From contig QAXH01005573.1 of NCBI GenBank assembly GCA_004335635.1, positions 8,125 through 53,907 of the forward strand: a stretch of DNA of 45,783 bases, given 5' to 3'. Position 1 is the first letter of the stretch; every line of letters begins with the position of its first letter. The DNA comes from Chloromonas sp. AAM2. Taxonomy: Eukaryota; Chlorophyta; Chlorophyceae; Chlamydomonadales; Chlamydomonadaceae. Below, piece by piece: positions 24,401 through 34,575 of the stretch. Position numbers and translations under genes: made by a program. The notes beneath the pieces are model-generated. The model saw only the letters and a program-made list of their open reading frames with translations. It was not told where the DNA came from and did no database searches.

Positions 24401-27400
24401 CCAGAAGCAGCGGCTGCTGGAGCTGTGTCCCTCCGTCCACCCGCACATCCTCTCCATGTCGGCCACGCCCATCCCGCGGACCATGGCACTAGCCATGTGA
24501 GTCACATGGCTTGATGAGGTTATGGCCCTGGTCTGCTACCTCATAGCCCGACGCCTCCTTGCGCCGAGTTTTCTTTGTTGACGCCAGACAGTTCGCATTG
24601 TGGGCTGATGGTGTTGCAATGCATTTCTCTTCCTTCATGGGGGTTGAGCTTAACCACCCGGCCTCCTTGCTCACGCCGACCGGCGTGCCCTTTCTTTCTT
24701 TCATTTCTCTGCCGCCTCACTGGCCCAGTCACTGGCACCCCAGGCCTTATATTTGATTGCAACATGGCACAGTACAAAATGCACCCACAAGCACCCATTC
24801 GCTTGGTTGCATCAGATGCTGCTCGTATGCCTTGCTCCCGTCCCTTCCCTGTAGTTACGGCGACATGGAGGTGAGCATCATCCTGGGCCGCCCGCCCGGC
24901 CGCCTGCCCGTGACCACCCGCGCCGTGACGGACGACGAGGCGGGGCGGGCAGAGGTGGTGGCAGCTGTGCTGAAAGAGGTGGAGTCGGGTGGGTGGAAGC
25001 GCAGGAACTGGCTTCAGGCGCGGCTTCTTCGTTTGGCACGACTAGTAGACACAACAGGTTGTTAGGAGTGGTTCATCGCGGATGGTGTTCGATGTTTATT
25101 TCAGCACTCTGCTGGGCTGCATGGCTTGTTTTGCACTTGGTTCTGCACAGGCCAGGGAATGGTTTGCCAGTTCCAGCCCGGGTCACTTACTCGGGTCAGT
25201 CAAAGAATTGACACTCATGTGCCAGGGCATGGATCATAGGCTGTAGGTCGGTTTGGCTTGCATGATTATATTTGAATCACTTCACAAGAATTATGCAAGT
25301 ACACTTCAAGTTGGTGTGGCCTCAACCGACGCTCTGGCTTAATGTCTCCTTATTGTGACTGATTGCCTTCGTCTTGTTGCCATTAGTCCTCACCCGCTGA
25401 GTATATGTGTGCAAGCCACATGTGCATTCAACATGTGGTGGTGTTGCAGGAGGCCGTGCGTTCATCACATACCCAGGTGTGGGCACAGCCGACCCATCGC
25501 CGTCTGACAGCTCGGACGAGGATGAGGACGAGCCAGGGGCCAAGACCAAGAGAAAAGCCAAGGTCAAGAAGGCTGCCAAACCCAAGAAAACTACAGCCAA
25601 AAAGGGCAAGAACAAGACAGGGAGTGATGAGAGTGACCTTGAGGAATGTGAGGTGGATGAGAAGGAAGCAGAGGCCATCAAGACGTGCACGGCTGATTTT
25701 GCCCAGGCAACGAAGGAGAAGATCTTTGGAGAGCACCGGTGAGTGGTTGGCTCCATATGGCTACACACGCTGTCCTGTTCTGAATGCTGGCTCTCCCATC
25801 ACTAGCAACCATCAAGTCTTGTTGACACAGATGTGGCATTTGCTGTTCTCTTTGCGAGTGGTGGAAATGTAGTAATCATCCAGCTGCTGACTAACTGGTG
25901 TCACTGTCTGTCTGGCTTGATACATTGCATCAAGATCTCGATACAATGCAATACAACGACAACATGTCTGTTGCATTTGTCACGTTGACATGTTTGTAAT
26001 GCATGGTTTTGCATCAGGTGCGTGCTGCTCCACGGGCGCATGTCGCCTGCTGCCAAGGAGGCCGCCATTGCCTCGCACCGCGCGGGCTCGCACCCCATCA
26101 TGATGTGCACCTCGGTGGTGGAGGTCGGGGTGGACGTGCCGGAGGCAAGCATCATGGTAGTGCAGCAGGCGGACAGGTGAGAAAGACAGCAAGCTCTGGC
26201 AGCGGTAAAAAATGACTGCAGGTGGTCTTGAATGGCTGAAGACTTGACGAATACTGGGCGTGTAATGCTTTTGTAAGGCACAAGGCCAGCGCTGGCAGCT
26301 CTATTGTGCACGTACGCATGGAGGCTTCCAACTGCAAGTGGTCTTGGTTCACACTGGACGGACACAGTGATACAGTGTATGGTGTATGGTGTGCACATAT
26401 GTCTTTCATTTCAGCCACAGTACTGTCCACTGCGCAGCCTGTGAACATCGCCTGCATGATGGTGATGCGACCAACACACATGCACATCAGCATGACAAGC
26501 AAGATATTGTCAGGCTGATGAACTGGCAAGGCGCTTTCAGGTGTGAGCCCTGTGTGCAGCTGGCTGTGTGGGGTCGCTCTGCATGCAACAAGTGGTGGCT
26601 GCTCCATGGGTGCAGGTTCGGCCTGGCCCAGCTGCATCAGATGCGGGGGCGTGTGGGCCGCAGCTCGCGCCCTTCCACCTGCCTGCTGGTCACCAGCACA
26701 GAGAGCCCGGACGCCCTGCAGCGTCTGCAGGTGAAACTGACATACACTACGCAAGAAGGTTTGGGCATGCATACTGAATCAGGGAAAGGGGTGGTGCAAA
26801 CAGCAACAGCACTTGTCTTTGATGCTCACTTGTACCTGTACCTCGTAAAGTTTTGACACGCCAGCTGCTGCAGTCCACACAATGCTGTTGCTGATCCTGC
26901 ACCCTGCAGCGCGCTTGTGGTTGCATTCCACCACACATGGGGGTGGGCACTGGTGATGTCGTGCGCATTCAACGTCAGGGGAGCTTTCAACGTCAGTGTC
27001 ACTGTTGCCCGCCTGCCTGCCAATGATGTTCCCAGACTCTCGAGACCTGCCATGATGGCATGGAGATAGCCGAACGGGACCTGCTGTTCCGTGGTGCCGG
27101 CTCAATATTCTCAAATAGCGCCAAGCAGTCAGGTGAGGCAGCAAGGAATACCGCTGAAGACAATGCCCTGGTGCAGGCCGTGCAATGTTTGGCATGGCCG
27201 AGCGTAAAGAAACAGCCACGTCGCCAGTCCTCTGCTCATGTTGCCTCACCCCTTCACTCATAGGGCCTGTGTCATATCTTCTCGATGCTGGCCTGGCTGG
27301 TGCCGCGCACCCACATACACAAGCACTCCCTCGTTGCGCACACTACCCATACAATGTCCATAACACGGTCTCGTTCTCACGCACACTGCAGGCACCCCAG

Positions 27401-27600
27401 ACTGCAGCTCCTTGTGCTCGGAAGAGCTGCTGAAGAGCCCAGTAATAGTTGAGGCGGCACGAGAGGCAGCGGGCGAGGCATTCAGGAAGGGTTGGGATGC
27501 GCCCACCAAGGCAGCGCTAGAGGCATTCATTGGGCGGGGAGGGGCGAATCAGGCGGCAGAGGACACACAGGGCAGGGCACCTCTGGGCGAGGCACATTAG
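16592..27600 (+). CDS. RECG1: RecG-type ATP-dependent DNA helicase (organellar type)
   Basis: Nineteen exons: 16592-16876, 17351-17428, 17651-17832, 18139-18346, 20965-21099, 21588-21723, 22033-22169, 22265-22329, 22704-22844, 23117-23190, 23454-23608, 23866-23996, 24389-24496, 24855-24988, 25450-25738, 26018-26176, 26616-26730, 27036-27132, 27392-27600. Every phase matches, giving 945 residues. RecG remodels stalled forks and D-loops; in plants, RECG1 works in mitochondria and plastids. Seen here: a Ser-rich N-terminus (1-120), the wedge domain ([16 protein letters not shown]), [30 protein letters not shown], Walker A GDVGSGKT (460-467), DEQH (572-575), SATPIP (from 600), [11 protein letters not shown], motif [10 protein letters not shown] (814-821) and the RecG-specific [11 protein letters not shown] charged insertion of about 55 residues (about 674-730) sits between the helicase motor halves. 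No targeting peptide is obvious at the N-terminus, so an upstream exon is possible. The exon at 20965 is the weakest. Confidence 0.93.
19290..19607 (+). pseudogene. open frame in RecG intron, unassigned
   Basis: Up to 105 codons, ending with TGA at 19605-19607. The second half is well composed and looks like a helical segment ([46 protein letters not shown]). I do not recognise the family. It could be a gag-like or coiled-coil piece of a mobile element. No ATG gives a clear start. Confidence 0.35.
19624..19855 (-). pseudogene. coiled-coil-like open frame in RecG intron
   Basis: The minus strand is open for about 76 codons to a TGA at 19626-19624, rich in Glu, Gln, Arg and Asp with helix-forming spacing ([49 protein letters not shown]). 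It begins inside the left arm of the hairpin at 19832 and has no ATG. It looks like part of a real protein, but the family is unknown. Confidence 0.35.
19832..19930. repeat. 35-bp inverted repeat (hairpin) in RecG intron 4
   Basis: Left arm 19832-19866 and right arm 19893-19930 are reverse complements with three mismatches and one 3-nt insertion; the loop is 26 nt. Both arms contain cacgtg and ctgcgcagtgtc. It may mark the junction of two element ends or a MITE-like structure. Confidence 0.8.
19912..20316 (+). pseudogene. open frame in RecG intron, unassigned
   Basis: 134 codons ending at TGA 20314-20316, Ala/Pro/Ser-rich, beginning within the right hairpin arm. There are no recognisable motifs. 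It may be part of the same inserted DNA as the neighbouring open frames, or chance in a GC-balanced sequence. Confidence 0.25.
21423..21486. repeat. TATC microsatellite
   Basis: Interrupted runs of ctat/tatc, including an uninterrupted run of about nine units (about 21452-21484), in the RecG intron between the exons at 20965 and 21588. Confidence 0.9.
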
Positions 27601-29062
27601 CCAATCCAGGGCACAACCCGGTGACAAGGCTAGTAGCGGAGTGTCCATGGAAGGGGCATACTTCAGCAGGTTTAAAAGAGTTTACTGCGTTTGTGAAGTT
27701 GTCACGCGAGTCTCTGCTGGGACCAGATAGTTTGAGCAAACACGGTTTGAAAGGAGTACATAGGCGTACTTATGCCAGATCGGACAGCAGTTGCACATGC
27801 CTGCAGGAGTTGAGATGCTGTTGAACACAGTTATACCATGAATCAGGAGCGGATGCACATTGTAGACTTTTTATTGACGGCACGGCATCCCCCTTTTTTC
27901 CCCGTGCTGTGCTGGACAACAACATGGCAACAGGGCGGCTGCCATCGGCGCCCATCTGTCCAGATGTCAAAATGCTCTCAAAGGAATGGCTCAGGAATCA
28001 CTCAGCACCTCATGGCATGATAGATTTGGAGCCTGCTGCATCACTCGAATAGACCCAGCTCAGCAGCAGCAGGAACTGCTGTGGCGAGCTCAGTGGCTGC
28101 CGTCGTAGATTCAAACCCTGGTTGTTCTACCAGTCCGCGTAGTTATGAGTGTACACGCAGTTTTGCTGAGGATAGGTTGCAATGTCCAGACACTGGCCAC
28201 TTGTCCAGAATTGGGTAGTTATGTACGCTTCACAAACACTTGTGCTGAGGGTGCATTGTGCAAGTAGATCAATCCTGTACAGAAGCACGATGAAGAACAT
28301 GTGAACATGCGCAGGTCTTTTCCAAACCCAGCTGTAACAGTTTCAATCAGCCAACAGCTTCAACCACTGATAAGCACACCTGCTTTGTACGATTGCAGTA
28401 GCAAAGCCACCTCCGACAGCAGAACAGGACAAAAGAAAGAAGCTTGCCAGTTCTGGGGTGTGATTGGGTAGCTTTTGCGGCCCCGTCCTTTTTGCTTTGG
28501 GTTGGCCTGCCTGGCCTGCTTTGTTCCTTGCTTTCGTTTTGCTTTCTTGCTCAGGGTAGGCCAGGGCGGTGCCCATCCCGTTCCGTGTCCTCTGACGGCT
28601 TCCCTGGTGTAAATACATATATATATATATATTGGGTATACTGTGTAGTGTGCGACAACTACACTTGTTCCCAGCTATTCAAGCAAATGATAACCAAAAC
28701 CAAAAGCGCCAAGCATTCACAAATTTCGAATCAAAACTGTTTGCTCTGCATGAGCCACAAGCAACCTGCTCTGCAACTTGCCAGTGCTGCAACCTGGCCA
28801 TGTTGCAATCAACTGCTAGGCACATAATGCAGCCTGCTGCAGAACATGGTACGTCGGCATGTTTGCCGTTGTCCGTGAATGTACACCCATGACACCTTGC
28901 TAAGTTCGTGCGTCCTAACTCGCCGAGCTTTTTGCCCCAGGGCTTGACACAGGCTTGTTGCAGCCCCTATGGTCATTCTCAGTTTGCAGTGAGCACTGCG
29001 TGTTCACTGACGCACGTTCTGAAGTGCTTTCACCTGCCAGGCGGTGCTCCCAGGCAGTGGGT
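27601..29062. other. convergent intergenic region
   Basis: The RecG stop (27600, plus) and the MFP1-like stop (29063, minus) face each other. TGTAA occurs on the plus strand at 28333-28337 and 28608-28612. The first would give RecG a 3' UTR of about 735 nt if used. An AT dinucleotide run lies at about 28614-28631. No minus-strand TGTAA was found near the MFP1-like stop, and no exon was recognised. Confidence 0.45.
28614..28631. repeat. AT dinucleotide microsatellite
   Basis: A short uninterrupted AT run in the convergent intergenic region. Confidence 0.85.
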
Positions 29063-32000
29063 TCACTCGCTGGCAGGCGCTGGCTTGCTCTCTGCTGCCG
29101 CTGGCTGTGCAGGTGCTGCTGCGGGCGCTGGGCTGGCGGGTGCCTTGGTCTTGCGGGTGCGGGTCTTAGGCGCAGCAGCGGGGGCACCGGCAATGGCAGG
29201 CGGGGATGCCTCCTTCGCCTGCTTTGAAGATGCACGTGTGCGGCGCTTGGGGGCGGCGGCAGCAGCGGCCACAGGCTCAGGCCCATCCGCTGCCTGTGCG
29301 GCACGAACAGCAGCCAGGTGCGCTGGGTCATCCTCGTCCGCAGGCGGGGCGGAGGCGGGAGCGGCCCCATCACGGCCGCTGGCGGCCACCTTCCATTCTG
29401 CCGCGGTGGCGCGGTTCTCTGCAGCGGTGGCGCGCTTATCTGCCGCTGCAACCATGTCCTTGAGTGCATTCGCCTGCGAGCGCACACGCCAGGGGAAGTA
29501 CCGCATTGAGTGAACACACATGCATGTACATATGGACACAAGAGGTCAGACTGAGGGAGCACATTCACCACAATTTTGAAGAAATGCCACAAGGCAGGTG
29601 TCAGAAGCGGGATGAGGCCTTAGTAGTGCCTTCCCAGACATATGCTCGTAAAGAAGCGTTCTATCATGTGGAGCCGATTTGATTCAGCAGAAGCTGTGAC
29701 GAGAAGCATGGGTTTCGATGAACCAGCCTGACCTGTTGCTCTGCTGCCCGTTGTCCCTCGAGTGCCTTCTGCTTCTCCTTTTGAAGGGTGTCTGCCTGGG
29801 CCCGGATTTTTACGAGCTCTTCAGCAGCGTTCGCCAGATTGGACACCTCAGCGGCAATGGGCGCTAGGCGTTCCATCTCGGCCTGTGGGCAGGGGCATGG
29901 CAGAACCGGGCCTGGTTGGACGGACTTCAAGTTGAGCCTGTGCTGCAAGGTAGGCCTAGTCATGCAAGCCGCAGATCTCGTGTCTTGCATGCAGCACACA
30001 CGCTTATTTGACTCTTGCACCAGCGGTTTGCTGCTTTACCTTGGCTGCTGCCAGGTCCCTCTCGAGTGCCGCCACCTTGCCCTGGCCGCTGGCGCCCTGG
30101 GCCCGCAGCTCCTCCAACTCCTTGGTCCGCGACGCGAGCTCAGACTGAAGGAAACGCAACATGTCAAGTCTGTGTTTTAAATAAAAGGGCCAGTAGAATA
30201 CCCGTGCCAGACCCTTGGGAATATGGCTCACACTGGGCGATACCTCCGGTACTGGATGTACACTGGACGATACCTGCTTTGCTTCCTGTCCTACTGTGTG
30301 CTCGTGCAGACACACTGCAGAAATGTTCAGTTCAACATGCAGCCGGAGAAATTGTTGCTGGATGAGCGTCTGGCCAGCTATCTGGTATGCTATTGCTATA
30401 TCCTGCTGCGAATGTTATGAAAACCACATCTCTTGATGGTTATACATCACCACCGCTTATATCGTGCGTACCTTTGCATTTTGCAGGTCCCTCTCCAGTG
30501 CCGCCACCTGTCCCTGGCCCGCAGTGGCCGCCCCTTTCAGCTCATCCATCTCCTTGCTCAGGGCAAGCACCTGCGGGTATCCATACGCAACCCATTGCAC
30601 GCTGATGTGCATATGTAAGATTTCGAGTTTACAGAACTAGCGGCGTAAGGAGATGCACATGCAGAACTCCAATGCAGACCTCAGCCACACAATGTGACAC
30701 AATCTGAAACATCTAGGATGCGCAGGCAAGGGAAGTGCAACAAGGAGTCCGGTTCTGTTACCTGTGACTGGATTTTCTCTGCATCTGCCCGGAAGGCCGC
30801 TGCCTTCTCCCGCTGCTTGGCCTCCGCCGCCTGGGACTCACGCAGCTTGGTCTGGGGATTGAAAGGCACGCAGCAAGAAGCAAAACACAAATCAGGAGCC
30901 TGCTTACTGACTTTAGATTCATGTAAAGGCCTGTGTCGTGAAGGGAACGACGAGCCTGTGTCAGGGAGTGATGCACGAGCCTGCATCAGATCCGGTATGG
31001 CCGGGGATGCTGGAAGCAACTGCAGGTGCAGCACAGCACAGCTGCCAGTCCAGGCTTCTTGTCCAGGCTCTGCCGACACCGGATTATCGGCCTCTTCAGC
31101 GCAATGTGAACCATCATTTGCCCTGTTGCCTGCCTCGCGTGCCTCACCTGCTGCTCGATGAGTTCTCTGGCCGTCCCCTCCTGAGAGGAGCGCAGTGCGG
31201 CCAGTGTCTGCTCCAGCTTGCCAAACGTGCCTTGCAGCTCAGTCAGCTCGCCCTCGGCCTTGAACTTGGCCTTGCTGGACGCATCAAGCTCAGCCTAGGG
31301 TCACCAAACACATGCAGCAAGCCATGAGATGGACAAGCATAGACTCACGAATCGACCTTGTCCCAGTTTCTAATGCTGCACGCCTCGTACACACCTCGAT
31401 CTTTTCCAGGTGTTCTCCCAGCTTGTCCCTCTGCTTGTTGGCCTCTGCCAGTGCCGCCTCTGCCTTGGCTGCGGACTCCTGCGAGGAGACGGCGGAGGCC
31501 TGGGCCTGGCCCAACTCGGCCTGTGCTGATTTCAGCTGCTCCTGGCTGCTGGACAGCTTCTTCTGCAGAAGCAGGGCCACCCACACAAGCAACTGAATAG
31601 CCAGTGCACAATGACACGCATGAGTCAAAACACTGCACCTGTCCAAATGCACCTTGCCAACTAGGCTGGCGGCTCGAGTGTCTGTAGATACAGCCATGCT
31701 TGCATCTGCTGAAGCGTCCCCTGCCACGACATGCATGCAGTTGAGCATGTGCGGTTGAGGCTGATTGCATACCTGTGTGGTAACGAGCACTTACCTCCAG
31801 CTCCCTCTGTGCAGCGTCACCCTTCTCAAGCTGCCGCTCCAAATCCGCCTTCTGCTGTGCCACTGCCGCTGCCTGCTTTTCTGTGTCCGACTTCTGCTGT
31901 GTGAGTTGCGCCACCTGCTGCTGGAGCGCCTCTTGCTGCTGCTTGGCTGCCGTAACCTGCTGCTCCGCCTCCGCCTTGGCCTGTGCCGCCTGGCTCGACT

Positions 32001-34236
32001 GCTGCTGAAGTTCCGCCGCCTTCTTTTGGGCAGCTTCCAGGGCCTGCTGCATGCTGGATAGCTCACCCTGGGCAAACGAGAACACAGACGAGCCCTAAAG
32101 CCAGTAGTTCTAGCTAAGTGCATTTGCCATCACCAACATTCCGAGGACATGTGTCCTGCTGCAGGAGTTCAAGCATGCATCTGCAGTCTCTGGCAAAACT
32201 CCAGTAACCACTGCTGGGCTTGTCGCGCAACTCAGCTGCAGACGTCCTCACGTTTTGTTGGCTAACGCATTGGCACGTCTGCCATGCGAAACTGGAAGTG
32301 CTCGTCCTCTCACCTCGGCCTTGACTGCACGTGCCCTCCATGTTCCAAAGTCAGTGCGTGCCTTGATGGCGCCCGCCTCCGCCTCGTCACGTGACAACAT
32401 GGCGGCAGCGGTCTCAGCCTACAGATTCGCGGGTGCCCAGTATATTGTGAATGCAGCCCGCTCTTGGCAGCCCGCTTGAAGATATAAACATCACCACAAG
32501 CATAGAGAGTGTGCTCCGTTGTCCTTGATATCACCCGAACTGCCAGGACGCGAACATCACCACTTCCTGAATCTGTGCCGGTGCTTGCTTGTCCTGAATG
32601 TCGCAAGATATGCACATCAATTCCCACCCCACTCCACAAGCATGAAGTTTTGTCCTTGGTTACCCCCAAACAGCCAGCAATCTGATAACACAAGTGAAGC
32701 ACGCGTTGTGTGCCCACCTTTGCCAGCTGCAGCTCTGCCTCCAGTGCCTTCTTGTCCTCGGCTGCCAGCACCTTCATTTTGTTGAACTCAGCGGCCAGGG
32801 CATTCACCTGGGAGCTGGCGGCCAGAGCCTGAAGGAAAACAAACAACATGTGTAGTAGTTTGGACTGGGGTCTGTGGTGTGTGCCACAGCAGCATGCCTG
32901 TGTACAGAGAATGCTTGCAGGTGATTAATACAATTTGCTCGCCAACAACAAGTACGTGGTGGCCACTACAGTGTGCAATGTCGCGCCAGGTATACCGATG
33001 GTAGCAATGCTACTTGAGCAAGTCCTGGTGTTTTGCACGCTGCTGCAATCTCATCCTTCTATCTTGTCGATCTCCTGCAGTGTTCCGACCAAATGAGTGG
33101 TTGCATCACCCACCTCGTCCTTCACTGCCTTCATGCGGTCGTCGGCTGCGCCGACCCTAGTCACAAAGTCTTCCAGCTCCTTCCTGGACTGCTCTAGCTG
33201 CTGCTCCAGGTTCTTGACTTTGTTCTGCTGAGCTGCCTCACGAGATGTCACTGCCTGGAGCTGTGATTCCTGAGGGTCAGTTGGAAGGGACAACGAGAGC
33301 TGTGCATGACAGACCGACGACGCATGGTGTGCGAGTGTTTGGCAGGTCACTGTACGGTTAGCAAAGGAGGTGAAGGCAAACGAAAACAGCCTGTGGTTGG
33401 CCTGTCCCCACAGCTGTCTTGCTGAGTTCTGTACCGCCATGTTCTTGCCCACTTACCTTGTCTTTGATCTGTGCACGCAATGACTCAACAGTGGCCTTGG
33501 CAGTATCTCGCTCCTTGAGCAGCTCTGTTTGAGCTTTTGGCTCGGGGGAACGTGACACGCTTCTGCCGGATTTGCCAGTTGATTTTGGGGCTGGAGGCGG
33601 GGGCGCAGGGGCTGGCTCGATGGGGGTGGGCTTGGCTTGAGTGCCCTGTGCCCGCCATGTGCCAGAAGCAACATCAATCAGTGATCACAAAAGACATCTA
33701 TGTGGTGGCATGGCAAGATTCCATGGTACAAGATTGACGACTGTCAGCCAGAGATGGCGTTCACCTGTCTGAATGTGCTGATTGCATAACCGGCAGCCAA
33801 GCCACCAATCAAAGCGATGAATGAGCCGGCAGATGATCCGGATGAAGACGCCACCGCAGCTGGCTGCAGGGCAAACAAAATGATGCCGTGCAACAGTACG
33901 TTGATATACTGTAGATCGTTCAGTATCACAGTGCAGTAGCGCCCGCAACTTTTGAAATGCAAACCACATGCTGCCCACCTCAGCGATCGCGCTTCCGGCA
34001 GCACTCAGCAAGAGGCCTGCTCCAGCTGCGAGCCATCCCCAGGTTCGTTGGCTCGGCTGCAACTCGGCGATAGTGCGGTTGCTGTCACTGCTGCCCTTCA
34101 GGGACGCCAGCACGACGCGTGCCCGAGAGTTGCCAGGACAGCGCAGTGCGCAAGGCTTCTGCACGCCGGCACACAGCTTGGCTTGCCGCGTAGCTGCAAT
34201 GCTAGCCCCAGGGGCGACGCTCCTCATGACAGGCAT
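29063..34236 (-). CDS. plastid membrane-anchored coiled-coil protein, MFP1-like
   Basis: Fourteen exons, right to left: 34236-33979, 33863-33765, 33645-33457, 33269-33114, 32828-32718, 32418-32314, 32067-31795, 31562-31395, 31294-31148, 30851-30762, 30570-30472, 30144-30040, 29882-29733, 29473-29063. Every intron is phase 0, giving 786 residues. Residues 1-50 resemble a chloroplast transit peptide (Ala, Arg, Ser, few acids). Two hydrophobic segments follow (about 66-84 and 101-117), then a Pro-rich linker. Continuous heptad coiled coil runs from about 160 to 660 (Gln/Ala/Lys/Glu-rich, for example QQVAQLTQQKSDTEKQ). The last 110 residues are Ala/Pro-rich with basic clusters (PKRRTRASSK, PKTRTRKTK). 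Plant MFP1 has this order: transit peptide, membrane anchor, long coiled coil, basic DNA-binding end; it sits on thylakoids and binds nucleoids. The assignment is by architecture, since coiled coils do not allow firm orthology. It diverges from the ankyrin-RING gene. Confidence 0.72.
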
Positions 34237-34575
34237 GTGTGATTGTCAGCCTTGGAGCAGATCAAAAAGGCTGTGTACTAAGTATGTGTCTCTCTGGATC
34301 CAGGAGCCGCAAATCGTGGGAAAACTTCTCAACGACAATTGCCGGTTTCGTCCGTTGCTGACATTGGACAAGGGTTGTAACTTGCCTGTGCGTGCATCCA
34401 GCGTACAGGACGTATGAATCACGATTTGCGCCAAAGCCACGTTTGACACCATCTTTCCTTGTTTCCTACCAAGACGTCCCAACCAGCAGAGCACGGCAAC
34501 CCTACTTTGTCAGACGCGGCTTTAGAGGAGCGCACTGCTTTTCAAGTACGTGACGCGGATGTTTCAACCATTTGC
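34237..34575. promoter_or_regulatory. shared divergent promoter region (inferred)
   Basis: The 339 bp between the ATG of the MFP1-like gene (34236, minus) and the ATG of ankyrin-RING copy 1 (34576, plus) must hold both 5' UTRs and promoters if both starts are right. No TATA box was recognised. Similarity to the second ankyrin-RING copy begins only at about 34415, so its MFP1-proximal half is not duplicated. The frame of copy 1 is open upstream of its ATG from about 34459, so an upstream coding exon is also possible. Confidence 0.35.

Noticed and set aside
28908..29592. Long open frames on both strands over the last MFP1-like exon
   Set aside because: GC-rich Ala/Pro coding sequence leaves other frames open. 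The minus frame ending at 29063 joins in phase with 13 upstream coiled-coil exons.
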